The notes under the pieces: model-generated
Told to the model about the DNA's origin: nothing
The model's database searches: none
Seen by the model: only the letters and a program-made list of their open reading frames with translations
IMG/VR virus record: IMGVR_UViG_3300042691_029527
Span: 1-24,249 of that record
From: a virus
Direction: 5' to 3' (one strand)
Length of the DNA stretch: 24,249 nt
Shown: in pieces, positions 7,643 through 15,176 of the stretch
How the letters are laid out: each line of letters begins with the position of its first letter
Numbering within the stretch: the first letter of the stretch is position 1
Translations under genes and position numbers: made by a program

Positions 7643-9292
7643 TTATGCGTTTACTGCTTTGATGACTGCGAAGGCGATTACGATGGCTTCTGATAAGTTA
7701 TTAACACTTCCAGCTCCAGCGGAAGCATAAGTATTTTTCACATTAATAATTGCTGATCCGTTCGCGCATTGAGCGTTTAATAGATATACTCCAGCCGTCC
7801 CTCCGCCAATGTGGTTAAGAACCAGAACATCTCCAGCCTCTATTTTAGAATTTATCAAAGTAAATGAAACAACAGTATCAAAATTTAACGTAGCGTTGTT
7901 CATCGTAATCTGGCCGTTCGTTTTGTTCAACGTCACGTTAGTTGATTTACTTGTCAGCTGAGTAACAGCACCGCCAGATCCAGTGAGATATCCGATCTTT
8001 CCGGTTCCGTTTACAGTTCCATTTTCATAAAATCTCGGAGATACATAAGCCACTCCGGCTCCATTCGTCGGAGTAATAACATATCCGATACGGACTTTAT
8101 AATCAGGAAATGACGGTTCGACTCCAACAAACGCACCAGCCGTTGTGGAAAGCCACAGTTCCTGTCCGGCAGTATATGCGGAAAGATTAAGCCCACGGAC
8201 GAGACCATAAAGTGTGACGTATCCGTCTGATCCAGCAGATATGTCTTCGGTAGCTACGGCCAATGTTTTTCTGGAATCAAGAGAACTCGAAGACGCTTTG
8301 GATATCGCTGGCAGACCAGAATTTGATCCAGAGATATAGACAACGTCGCCATTTGTGATTGCCGTGCTCGCGTGGACCCGCATCAAGAGTTCCTGACCAA
8401 CTTGCTGCGTGACGGCAGCACCAGTCATCTTGAGATCCAACGTCTTGTCGGTAGCGTTCCAACGGAGCTGTCCTTCAGTAAGCGCGGTTCCGGTATCGGG
8501 AGTCGTGTCAAAGGAAAGGGTTCCGATGCCGTCGGACCCGTAGCCAGTTCCACCGTTCGCTACTGGCAGAATTCCCGTAACATGTGTCGTAAGACCAACT
8601 TTTCCGTATGAGGGCGCGGCGTTAGTGCCGCCGGAAAGCAGCACGTTTCCGGTTGCAATATCCGTGAGTTTACCAATCGTTGTAGTGGTATTCGCGTAAA
8701 GCAAATCTCCTACAGCATATGAGCTTTGGCCAGTTCCGCCTTTATTAGCAGGAAGTGTTCCGGCCAAGGAACTAAAGTCAAAAGCCGTCCATGAAGGAGC
8801 AAGACCAGACCCGTTGGATTTCAGGACATATCCGGATGTTCCGGCGTCAAGCATGGTGGTAGCGCCGGAGCCGGATTGATAAGGAATGGATCCGGCAGAA
8901 CCGCCAACGATGTTGGTGGCGGTAGTTGCTGTGTTTGCATTACCGGTCGTGCTTTGGTTTAGTGTTGGGAAATGCTCGGCCAGTGCGAGCATCGGCGTCC
9001 CATTAACCATTCTCAGGATACCAGTCCCCAATGTAGACAGCGTAACGTTGTTGATCTTCCCAACAGTAAGAACACCGCCGACATCTGTGACATCGCCAGT
9101 ATGGGTAACGTTTGATACTTTGGCGGTATTGACGACGTGTTGGTCGTAAATGGCCGGACTCATCAGGCCGCTGGTGCTGGTAGAGGCTACAGGAATTGCA
9201 TCACTGCCTCCGGTAAGGTGGGTGCTTGCGTGAGCGGACGGGATGCTGACTCCAGCGTCTGAGATGGTAAGGGTATAGGTATCTGATGGCAT
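7643..9292 (-). CDS. Tail fibre protein
   Basis: The protein has 549 residues. Features typical of phage fibres are visible: an N-terminal HASTHLTGGSDAIP segment (residues 21-34), repeated Thr/Ser/Gly strands, and two linker modules with L-P-x-N-x-G-G-T-G (about residues 180-188 and 242-250) of the kind that occur many times in long fibres. The last 250 residues (GQELLMRVHASTAITNGDVVYI, then AGQELWLST) form a separate beta domain that may bind the host surface. No intramolecular chaperone is evident. CTAATACC precedes ATG and there is no Shine-Dalgarno sequence. It is the longest member of the host-contact block. Confidence 0.8.
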   Translation of the reverse strand: MPSDTYTLTISDAGVSIPSAHASTHLTGGSDAIPVASTSTSGLMSPAIYDQHVVNTAKVSNVTHTGDVTDVGGVLTVGKINNVTLSTLGTGILRMVNGTPMLALAEHFPTLNQSTTGNANTATTATNIVGGSAGSIPYQSGSGATTMLDAGTSGYVLKSNGSGLAPSWTAFDFSSLAGTLPANKGGTGQSSYAVGDLLYANTTTTIGKLTDIATGNVLLSGGTNAAPSYGKVGLTTHVTGILPVANGGTGYGSDGIGTLSFDTTPDTGTALTEGQLRWNATDKTLDLKMTGAAVTQQVGQELLMRVHASTAITNGDVVYISGSNSGLPAISKASSSSLDSRKTLAVATEDISAGSDGYVTLYGLVRGLNLSAYTAGQELWLSTTAGAFVGVEPSFPDYKVRIGYVITPTNGAGVAYVSPRFYENGTVNGTGKIGYLTGSGGAVTQLTSKSTNVTLNKTNGQITMNNATLNFDTVVSFTLINSKIEAGDVLVLNHIGGGTAGVYLLNAQCANGSAIINVKNTYASAGAGSVNNLSEAIVIAFAVIKAVNA

Positions 9293-9296
9293 GGTA

Positions 9297-9674
9297 TTAG
9301 CTGATTGGATCTACCGGTATTCCTTTGGTAATGTTGGCCCGCACCGTAACGGAGCCGTAGAGAAGGCGTTCCATAACGCCACCACGATTCATGAAGATGT
9401 CATACTCGTATTCTGCCGAGGGCTGCAGCAAAAGCGTGTTTGCCTCAGACAGATTAAACGACACTTGTCCGTTGTTGCCGTCGTTAAGAATAGTCGCCGT
9501 AAACGATACGATCTCTTTCTTTGTAACCGTCTCGCGGATATCCGCGTAAAACGCGTAAGGAGCGGCGGACGGAGGATCAAGATCAATAGGTTGGTTCAGT
9601 TGGTTCTGAATCGTCAGAACAAACTTATATTCCGCTGCGCGGTCTATTGTGATATCGTAGTTGGCGGCGAGCAT
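9297..9674 (-). CDS. BppU-like baseplate/fibre adaptor (paralogue of the gene at 13146-13481)
   Basis: The 125-residue all-beta protein has the pattern YDITIDRAAEYKFVLTI near the start, a YADIRE strand, a TILNDGNNGQVSFNL strand, then LLQPSAEYEYDIFM and LLYGSVTV. This is the layout of N-terminal domains of upper-baseplate (BppU) or fibre-adaptor proteins, which anchor receptor-binding proteins. The same order (AANxD, AEIRE, TYVGDGTLKFVL, LLSPSRQYKWDF, LLYGTV) occurs in the gene at 13146-13481, so the two are paralogues. It lies 4 bp before the fibre gene, which fits an adaptor for that fibre. Confidence 0.6.
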   Translation of the reverse strand: MLAANYDITIDRAAEYKFVLTIQNQLNQPIDLDPPSAAPYAFYADIRETVTKKEIVSFTATILNDGNNGQVSFNLSEANTLLLQPSAEYEYDIFMNRGGVMERLLYGSVTVRANITKGIPVDPIS

Positions 9675-9679
9675 TGTGG

Positions 9680-9934
9680 TTAGACAGATTTGTAGAAGAT
9701 CGCGGTTCCAGTAATAACGCCAGTGCCTCCGGTAATCGGAGTGTCGATGCGAAGGCGAGCCGGATATGTGATTCCGGTCTGTGTGCCACTAAGGAGTGGA
9801 GCGTTGAGAAGGGTTGTGATTGTGCCATCAGTTACCCACTGCATGGCGCAGTATTGGCCAGCAGGAACGGTTCCGGCAGTCACGATTACAGCACCGCCGC
9901 GTCCGGCGTTTTGTTTAAGGATGGTGTCAGTCAT
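9680..9934 (-). CDS. Small beta-rich virion protein
   Basis: This 84-residue protein is made of short strands rich in Gly, Thr, Ala and Val (GGAVIVTAGTVPAGQYCAMQWV and a final TGTAIFYKSV). There is no charge cluster and no membrane span. A small decoration or fibre-cap protein is possible, but I do not recognise it. It is spaced 5 bp from the BppU-like gene and 16 bp from the gene before it, inside the host-contact block. Confidence 0.5.
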   Translation of the reverse strand: MTDTILKQNAGRGGAVIVTAGTVPAGQYCAMQWVTDGTITTLLNAPLLSGTQTGITYPARLRIDTPITGGTGVITGTAIFYKSV

Positions 9935-9950
9935 AAGGGTGTTCTAGGGT

Positions 9951-10328
9951 TTAGGGTTGTTGTTCCGGCTCTGGCTCCGGTTCCGGTTCCGGCGGTGCGA
10001 CATATTCAAACACCGTGCCGTTAAAAATAATATCAGAACGCCCCGCCTCGACCGGAGCGCGGCTGGAGAATCGCGGCACATTTAGCGCGTCCAGACTGGC
10101 GTTGACCTGCGTTGCCAATGCCGTGTTCGCGGCGAAGGTGGCGAGGGTGGCGGGGATGTCGGCGTTCAGCACGGCGAGCAAACGGTCGGTTGGGAGAGAC
10201 CAGAACTGCTGATTGGTTGTGGCGAGCGTCGAAGCGAGATGGTGAGTTGCTTCTCCAGCTTGCAGGACAAGTTGTTCTTTGGCCGCGAGGTCAGATTCGG
10301 CTTGGGTGAGTGGGCGGATGATGCTCAT
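9951..10328 (-). CDS. Small structural-block protein with Pro-Glu tail
   Basis: The 125-residue protein has a helical first half (TQAESDLAAKEQLVLQAGEATHHLASTL), a conserved-looking middle (FWSLPTDRLLAVLNADIPATLATFAANTALATQVNASLDAL), a short strand segment SDIIFNGTVFEYV, and a tail of repeated P-E. Proteins of this style occur among phage tail genes; function unknown. TCCAATAACCAT precedes the ATG. It stands between the collagen-like fibre gene and the 84-aa protein. Confidence 0.55.
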   Translation of the reverse strand: MSIIRPLTQAESDLAAKEQLVLQAGEATHHLASTLATTNQQFWSLPTDRLLAVLNADIPATLATFAANTALATQVNASLDALNVPRFSSRAPVEAGRSDIIFNGTVFEYVAPPEPEPEPEPEQQP

Positions 10329-10340
10329 ATGGTTATTGGA

Positions 10341-11624
10341 TTAAGCGATTTTTGTTAAGAACAGGAACGCGCCTCTGGCACACGTAACTGGATATGATGA
10401 TCCAGCGTTTGACTTAAACTGTAAAGCCACATTTGTTTGTTGCGTCACCGTTAATATCCCACGCAGTTCGCGGGTGAAGACTAAATCTGTTGTATTGCTG
10501 TTCCGAATAAATTGTGTGCCGCTGCTGTCAATCAAGTGATCTTTAACCGCTACTCTTACAACATTTTCCAGAGTGGGGGTCGTTGGAGTGTTTATCAGGT
10601 GCGAAGAACTTGTCGATTTTGAGATATCCTCCGATCCGCTGAATCTCGCTGCGTTCTCAATACTGGCAGAAAGCCTAGCTGACATAGACAGGCTTGCCGA
10701 AGTTCTACTGAGCGCAATATAAGAATGGATCTGATAAGTTCCTACTGGCACATTAAACAATGTAAGACCGGACCAGCTGGTCCCGACTGAACCAAAGTCG
10801 GAGTATGACAACGCCCTTAAAACCTTACCGACGGAGTATCTTTCATCGCACGCCCCCATGTTAAGAATGTTATCCGCGCTTGCCGTCGAAGTGCTGCCGG
10901 AAGACACTATTTGTCCGCTGAAAGTCTGGGTTCCGCTGAACGTCTGCGTTCCGCTGGGTGGGTTGATCAGCGCGATAGTGCCGGAGGTGTTGGGGCCAGT
11001 CAGGTTGCCGAGACCGGTAGTGATGGAGCCGCCAGCGGTGGTGTTGATGTAGCCGCCGTTTTCGCTGGTGTCGATGTAGCCGCCGTTTTCGCTGGTGTCG
11101 ATGTAGCCGCCGCCATTGTGGGTGTCGATGTAGCCGCCGTTTGCGCTGGTGTTGATGTAGCCGCCCGCGTCAGCGCCACCGGTGTTAATGTAACCAGCCG
11201 CGCTGGTGGATATACTGCCAGCTGTAGCGATATACGCGTTGTCTGAGGTCTGGATGTAACCGTCTGCTCCGGTTGTGATGTTGCCGTTGAAACCCGTGGC
11301 GATTGATCCGTTTTCGCCAACGGTTATGCCATACCCGCCCGCTATCGTTAGGGTCGCGCCGTTGGCGGGCGGGGTGATGGTGACGTTGTTGATGGTCGTG
11401 AACGACGGTGAGGAAGTGTTAACCCACGCGCCGTTATTGTAGAATAGCACCTGCCCCGTGGTTGGTGTGGTGATCTGGACATCGGACAGCTCGTCAAGTT
11501 CAGTGGCTCCGCCCCCACCTCCACCCTCCCCCGGTGGTCCGGCTGGTCCTTGTGCCCCAGCATTTAGGGTAAGCTGCAACTCAGCTTCCCCAATCGCGGA
11601 TAGTTTATACTGGCTGTTGATCAT
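10341..11624 (-). CDS. Fibre protein with collagen-like anchor and beta-solenoid repeats
   Basis: The protein has 427 residues. Residues 1-32 carry an anchor module ending in LQLTLNAGAQGPAGPPGE, which the 133-aa protein at 12714-13115 shares. A glycine run leads to ATELDELSDVQITTPTTGQVL, a common fibre linker. Residues about 104-204 are short repeats of the form G-Y-I-D/N-T or G-S-I-x-T, one turn each, predicting a trimeric beta-solenoid shaft. The C-terminal 200 residues form a compact beta domain that may contact the host or be a knob. The DNA shows 27-bp tandem units. It follows the protease gene after 29 bp. Confidence 0.75.
   Translation of the reverse strand: MINSQYKLSAIGEAELQLTLNAGAQGPAGPPGEGGGGGGATELDELSDVQITTPTTGQVLFYNNGAWVNTSSPSFTTINNVTITPPANGATLTIAGGYGITVGENGSIATGFNGNITTGADGYIQTSDNAYIATAGSISTSAAGYINTGGADAGGYINTSANGGYIDTHNGGGYIDTSENGGYIDTSENGGYINTTAGGSITTGLGNLTGPNTSGTIALINPPSGTQTFSGTQTFSGQIVSSGSTSTASADNILNMGACDERYSVGKVLRALSYSDFGSVGTSWSGLTLFNVPVGTYQIHSYIALSRTSASLSMSARLSASIENAARFSGSEDISKSTSSSHLINTPTTPTLENVVRVAVKDHLIDSSGTQFIRNSNTTDLVFTRELRGILTVTQQTNVALQFKSNAGSSYPVTCARGAFLFLTKIA
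11041..11175 (-). repeat. Five 27-bp tandem units in the fibre shaft
   Basis: Five consecutive 27-bp units start at 11041, 11068, 11095, 11122 and 11149. All share the GTxGATGTAGCCGCC core; the first two differ only at one base. Each unit encodes nine residues of the type N-G-G-Y-I-D-T-S-E. Weaker copies continue on both sides. Copy number can change in frame by slippage, altering shaft length. Confidence 0.8.
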
Positions 11625-11653
11625 TTTAGGTTGTTTGGATTTGTGGTCTTATC

Positions 11654-12709
11654 CTAATAAGGTAGGCGGTTTGAGAATTCGTTGGCGAGCGTAATAGTGT
11701 AACCTGTTTGGGAGATTCCAGCGTTAGCGTCAGAAAGCGAAATCATAGTGTTAATTAGTGTTTCCCATGTAATTGTCACACCATCGTGGACTACTGGATA
11801 GAAATCAGCACCGACGCCGCCGCCCCCCACGAATCCTGCAAACAAAAGTTCATTCTGGTAGCCATAAAATTTCGGCATACCACTGTCCCCGCCCCAGCAA
11901 TAATAGCCAACCTTTGGGTCACTACTCCAAGGAAAACAACACATCGAACGGTGACGTCGGGGGTAGTTTGAAGGCGGATAATAGCCTTCAGGGTAGTATC
12001 TAGCCTGCTCTCCAAATTCATTTGGGGTAGGGGAGTCTAGCTCGATGCTTTGTGATACGAACAGAGCGTCCCATGTCCCGTAACTTTGATTAGAAATATG
12101 GAATCTTCGGTCGTCGGGGATACAACGTATTGGTATCACTGCTGCTGGAAGATCCGCGTTGAGAGTAAGTATGTTTACATCGCCTGAATACGCGACCCCT
12201 CCAATATTGACAGTGCTTGGTCCTCCGCAATATTTGAAACCAATTACAGTGCGGTCGTAGGTTTCACCATCGGTTCCAACAAAGCGGAACTTAGTTGGGT
12301 AGTTTACAGTGCCTGTTTGTAAACCTCCATGCGAACAAATCACATGTCGTGGGGTGACAAGCGTGACACCACGCTTGCTGCCCCATCCTTGATTTGGAAC
12401 AGAGTTGCCGGGATACGGCCACTCGTTAGCCACGGATACGGCGGTCAGGCTGTCGCGAAACGCATATACCCACGAAGACGGATTGAACACATACTTCTTA
12501 GACGCGCCGGGAGCGCGTTCCTGATGAAATCGGTTCTTGTCTGCCTTGAGCCAACCTGTTGCGTAGCACGGAACATCGGGGTCATCCAGATAGCGTAACA
12601 TTGCTGACTCGCCTCCGGTAGTGGCCTTATGGTATGGCCTGAGCCACCGCGTAAAAGACCGCCGCTTGTTCTTGCGAGCGATTGAAGAAGTGGCAGGAAG
12701 GAAGGACAT
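11654..12709 (-). CDS. Trypsin-like serine protease-fold virion protein
   Basis: From the ATG at 12709 the product has 351 residues; an in-frame start further up would overlap the preceding gene by 101 bp. A chymotrypsin-type triad can be placed: H127 in PRHVICSHGG (H122 is the alternative), D177 in YSGDVNILTL and S276 in CWGGDSGMPKF, with the GDSG signature intact. Order and spacing match the trypsin family. The N-terminal ~20 residues are basic (ARKNKRRSFTRWLR); eight or more Cys occur. Its place between two fibre genes that share an anchor suggests a virion protease acting on host surface proteins or fibres. The leader is CCTAATACA before ATG. Confidence 0.7.
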   Translation of the reverse strand: MSFLPATSSIARKNKRRSFTRWLRPYHKATTGGESAMLRYLDDPDVPCYATGWLKADKNRFHQERAPGASKKYVFNPSSWVYAFRDSLTAVSVANEWPYPGNSVPNQGWGSKRGVTLVTPRHVICSHGGLQTGTVNYPTKFRFVGTDGETYDRTVIGFKYCGGPSTVNIGGVAYSGDVNILTLNADLPAAVIPIRCIPDDRRFHISNQSYGTWDALFVSQSIELDSPTPNEFGEQARYYPEGYYPPSNYPRRHRSMCCFPWSSDPKVGYYCWGGDSGMPKFYGYQNELLFAGFVGGGGVGADFYPVVHDGVTITWETLINTMISLSDANAGISQTGYTITLANEFSNRLPY

Positions 12710-12713
12710 TGTA

Positions 12714-13115
12714 TTAGGCGAGTCGGAGCCAAACGTTTGGTGAGACACACTGGAAAGCATAGGGCTCATAAGCGTATGTAGTCCACGGGAGAGTTCCTTC
12801 AATGCTTCCACCACTGGCGGAAACCGTCAGCAGTTCGATATCCTTGTCCGAAACAAAGGTTACAACCTGACCAACCCGTGAGTTGGTGGCGGAGGGGAGA
12901 ACCAGTCCGATACTATCTACCGGACTGGTTGAGGAAGATTTAAGGTAAATGGTTTCGTCTAAATAAGCGGTTCCATATAGAGTTGATCCAGTGGGTGCGG
13001 TAGAGATTGTCACAATCCCCGCTGATGGTCCGGCTGGTCCTTGCGCTCCAGCGTTCAGGGTGAGCTGTAATTTAGCTCCCCCAGCTACAGATCGTTTGTT
13101 TAGACTATTGGACAT
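12714..13115 (-). CDS. Small fibre-type protein with collagen-like N-terminal anchor
   Basis: The 133-residue protein begins SVAGGAKLQLTLNAGAQGPAGP, nearly the same anchor as the 427-aa fibre protein (SAIGEAELQLTLNAGAQGPAGP). After residue 35 comes an unrelated beta domain (VTISTAPTGSTLYGTAYL, SRVGQVVTFVSDKDIELLTV) ending in YAFQCVSPNVWLRLA, a style seen in C-terminal domains of fibre proteins. The anchor probably docks both proteins to the same virion site. It ends 4 bp before the protease gene. Confidence 0.65.
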   Translation of the reverse strand: MSNSLNKRSVAGGAKLQLTLNAGAQGPAGPSAGIVTISTAPTGSTLYGTAYLDETIYLKSSSTSPVDSIGLVLPSATNSRVGQVVTFVSDKDIELLTVSASGGSIEGTLPWTTYAYEPYAFQCVSPNVWLRLA

Positions 13116-13145
13116 TAGCGGATCTTTTGTGTGGACTACCGGACA

Positions 13146-13481
13146 TTAGACGTTGCTGATGTTACTTATGGCATCAACCGTGCCGTATAGGAGCTTTGTT
13201 ACCGTGCCGAGAGAATCGGTCCAGAAGAAGTCCCACTTATATTGTCTGGAGGGACTAAGTAGTTTTGTCTGGTCGTCGGTTAAGACAAACTTGAGCGTTC
13301 CGTCGCCTACGTAAGTAATCGTAAAGGCGGCAACAAGTGGCTTCTTGTGCTCTTCACGGATCTCCGCAATGAAGGACGAACCAGTGAAATTGATTGGGTC
13401 GTCGAAGGCATTTAAGACCCGCAGCGTAAAACTGAGGTCTTCACCGCAAGCAATAGAAAGATCACAGTTGGCCGCTGACAT
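13146..13481 (-). CDS. BppU-like baseplate/fibre adaptor (paralogue of the gene at 9297-9674)
   Basis: From the ATG at 13481 the product has 111 residues; an upstream TTG would add three. The sequence order MSAANCDLSI, FTLRVLNAFDDPINF, FIAEIREEHKK, DGTLKFVL, LLSPSRQYKWDFFW, VTKLLYGTVDAISNI matches the 125-aa protein at 9297-9674 segment by segment. Its likely role is docking of the following fibre-type protein. A strong promoter ends 8 bases before ATG, so this gene opens the host-contact transcription unit. Confidence 0.6.
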   Translation of the reverse strand: MSAANCDLSIACGEDLSFTLRVLNAFDDPINFTGSSFIAEIREEHKKPLVAAFTITYVGDGTLKFVLTDDQTKLLSPSRQYKWDFFWTDSLGTVTKLLYGTVDAISNISNV

Positions 13482-13489
13482 CGTCAGCA

Positions 13490-13518
13490 AATATACTTAT
13501 TTGCCAGCTGTATGTCAA
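13490..13518 (-). promoter_or_regulatory. Strong sigma70-type promoter, probably giving a leaderless mRNA
   Basis: On the minus strand TTGACA (13513-13518) is followed after exactly 17 bases by TATATT (13490-13495), then TGCTGACG and ATG. A normal start 6-9 bases after the -10 would fall at the start codon. No Shine-Dalgarno sequence is present. It separates the host-contact genes from the genes before them. Confidence 0.7.
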
Positions 13519-13521
13519 GAC

Positions 13522-13878
13522 TTAACGCTTGGGGCGTCCTCCGAGTGCTTGCTCGATGGCAAGCATGAACCCGCCGCCTTCTTCGCCGCCGCCTTTGCCC
13601 ATCTTGCCGCAGCCGCATTTGGCTTTATCGCCGCCGCACTGCTCGCACATTTCGCCTTCTTCCATCTCGCCTTCCTCTTCCATCTCGCCTTCCTCTTCCA
13701 TCTCGCCTTCCTCTTCCATCTCGCCTTCGGCTTCGGCTTCGGCGATGGGGACTCCGGCTACGGATACAGGCATCAACATGCCGTCCACAACGAGGAATTC
13801 GACTTCAGCGGTAAAGGGTTCCGATTCCGCGTTTTTTGGCAGTTTCAGACCGTCAGGAAGGGGGATAAGGCTTTTCAT
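13522..13878 (-). CDS. Acidic-repeat protein with cysteine cluster
   Basis: The 118-residue protein has an ordered first third (FTAEVEFLVVDGMLMPVSVAGVPIAEAEAE), then a run of G-E-M-E-E-E repeats (about residues 52-75), then CEQCGGDKAKCGCGK, and a C-terminal helix FMLAIEQALGGRPKR. Four Cys as C-x2-C and C-x-C could bind a metal. I recognise no family; position between capsid and fibre genes suggests a virion or assembly factor. ATG overlaps the stop of the previous gene (ATGA), which implies translational coupling. Confidence 0.6.
   Translation of the reverse strand: MKSLIPLPDGLKLPKNAESEPFTAEVEFLVVDGMLMPVSVAGVPIAEAEAEGEMEEEGEMEEEGEMEEEGEMEEGEMCEQCGGDKAKCGCGKMGKGGGEEGGGFMLAIEQALGGRPKR
13652..13720 (-). 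repeat. 18-bp in-frame tandem repeat encoding GEMEEE
   Basis: Three identical 18-bp units (13667-13684, 13685-13702, 13703-13720) plus a 15-bp shortened copy at 13652-13666. Each full unit encodes six acidic-type residues (G-E-M-E-E-E). Unit gain or loss keeps the frame. Confidence 0.85.
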
Positions 13879-14852
13879 TTAAGTGTGCGGTAGAAGTCTA
13901 GTGCGATTTTCGTGTCAGACTTTTCGAGTCGGGACGGGTCCGATTGGACGAAGGAAGAGAGCTTGGACATATACTCCTTGTCCTTTTTCGATTTGGGGTC
14001 GAAGTCCGTTCCGGTCGCTTTACGGAAAAGGCTGGACATGCGGTTTTCGTCAACCGTTGGTTTGGGAGGCTCAATTTTTTCTGTAAAAGCAGCTGGCGTT
14101 CCCTCATCACCACCGCCTACGGGGGTGAATTGTTTTCCGCTGAACATACCCGAAAGTGACGTTTCGGATTCTTGTGGCTCGTCGGTTTCCCGCAGCATCG
14201 AGTCAAGCTTTACCGGAGCTTCGGGTTTGGCTGGCTCAGCGGGTTTGGCTGGCTCGGCGGGTTTGGCTGGCTCAGCGGGTTTGGCGGGCTCAGCGGGTTT
14301 GGCTGGCTCAGCGGGTTTGGCTGGCTCAGGAGAAGGAGTGGATGAGGTAGCTGGAGCCTCTTCCATCGGGAAACCGCCTTTATCGTAAACAACTGGTTGA
14401 GGCACGGGCGCGTTCTTATACCTTTCTCTTTCAGATTTATATCCAGTAAGGATGGCCTCCCTGCCACGCGGTGAAATTTTACTAAACTGATCTGTGATGA
14501 ATTCCGCATTACCTCCAGCATCGTTCAGTTGTTGAGCGAATTTACCCGCCGTTTCGAATTCTCCTCTATTAATAGCATTAGCCATATTGGAGGCAGCTTC
14601 CATCCGCGCAACCCGCCGTTCTATGGCGTCCTGCGTGGATAAATCGCTACCGTCGTTGCCGACACCGCTCTCAAGCATACGCTGAACTGTATCGACGTCA
14701 TATTTCTTTGAGCGTAAATTCTTAGCATTTGCTTTTGCCCCAGATGCATATCGATCTTTTTGGTTTACACCACGATATACGCTGCTTGCAGGGGTGCGTT
14801 CTGCTGCGCTAAGATTTTGCAAAAACTCAACAACTTCGCTTCGGCCAGCCAT
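13875..14852 (-). CDS. Virion/assembly protein with EPAKPA linker
   Basis: The protein has 325 residues: a helical N-terminal part (residues 1-145, many charged helices such as AIERRVARMEAASNMANAI), an EPAKPA hexapeptide linker (about 176-217), and a C-terminal helical part (DENRMSSLFRKATGTDFDPKSKKDKEYMSKLSSFVQSDPSRL). Two domains on a long extended linker suggest an internal virion, tether or scaffold-related protein; I recognise no family. ATG at 14852 is preceded by a TTA trinucleotide tract instead of a Shine-Dalgarno sequence. The stop overlaps the next ATG. Confidence 0.6.
   Translation of the reverse strand: MAGRSEVVEFLQNLSAAERTPASSVYRGVNQKDRYASGAKANAKNLRSKKYDVDTVQRMLESGVGNDGSDLSTQDAIERRVARMEAASNMANAINRGEFETAGKFAQQLNDAGGNAEFITDQFSKISPRGREAILTGYKSERERYKNAPVPQPVVYDKGGFPMEEAPATSSTPSPEPAKPAEPAKPAEPAKPAEPAKPAEPAKPAEPAKPEAPVKLDSMLRETDEPQESETSLSGMFSGKQFTPVGGGDEGTPAAFTEKIEPPKPTVDENRMSSLFRKATGTDFDPKSKKDKEYMSKLSSFVQSDPSRLEKSDTKIALDFYRTLK
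14202..14327 (-). repeat. 18-bp tandem repeat encoding the EPAKPA linker
   Basis: About seven 18-bp units, each close to GGCTGGCTCAGCGGGTTT on the plus strand, with single-base variants (CTCGGC in one unit, GGCGGG in another). They encode E-P-A-K-P-A on the minus strand. Length change would stay in frame and alter only linker length. Confidence 0.85.
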
Positions 14853-14869
14853 AATAATAATAATAATAA
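14851..14869 (-). repeat. TTA trinucleotide tract directly before a start codon
   Basis: Six or so ATA/TTA units run directly into the ATG of the 325-aa gene. On the minus strand the tract reads (TTA)n followed by TTATGG. It occupies the place of a ribosome-binding site and could change length by slippage. Confidence 0.8.
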
Positions 14870-14903
14870 AGGATTAGTGTTGTGGCAAACTAAATCAGGA
14901 GAA

Positions 14904-14939
14904 CCTGAACCCTACACTTTTCACGGTGCGGGGTTCAGG
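14904..14939. terminator. Hairpin after the 69-aa gene, possible weak terminator
   Basis: A 9-bp perfect stem CCTGAACCC (14904-14912) and GGGTTCAGG (14931-14939) has an 18-nt loop, 10 bp after the stop of the 69-aa minus-strand gene. No T-run follows on either strand, so termination is uncertain; it may stabilise the 3' end instead. Confidence 0.4.
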
Positions 14940-14948
14940 GTTGGGGGT

Positions 14949-15158
14949 TTAAGCGAGGGTGATACCAAAAGCAAAAGCGAGATCATTTACCGTGATGGTT
15001 TTGACTTTACGCTGGCTTGAATCGTAGATTTGGATCAGATCCAGTTTACTAAGCTGAGCTTCAGTTGGGGAAGCTGTTCCACCGGTAAGGCTGGAAGAAG
15101 ATACAAGTTTAGCAGATGCAAGTTTTGCGATAGTTGGCGCGTCGTCGAGCGTGGGCAT
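14949..15158 (-). CDS. Small protein after the capsid gene (69 aa)
   Basis: The product (MPTLDDAPTIAKLASAKLVSSSSL ... VNDLAFAFGITLA) has an N-terminal helix, a Ser/Thr/Gly-rich middle and a C-terminal IYDSSQRKVKTITVNDL strand-helix segment. No family is recognised. It sits between two hairpins right after the major capsid gene, a usual place for decoration or head-completion proteins. CCCCAATACGATA precedes ATG. Confidence 0.5.
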   Translation of the reverse strand: MPTLDDAPTIAKLASAKLVSSSSLTGGTASPTEAQLSKLDLIQIYDSSQRKVKTITVNDLAFAFGITLA

Positions 15159-15176
15159 TATCGTATTGGGGAAGTG

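Noticed and set aside
11041-11175. CRISPR array
   Set aside because: The 27-bp units are contiguous with no spacers and are in-frame coding repeats.
7643-13481. Diversity-generating retroelement acting on the fibres
   Set aside because: No reverse transcriptase and no template/variable repeat pair was seen in the window; the repeats in the fibre are simple tandem units.
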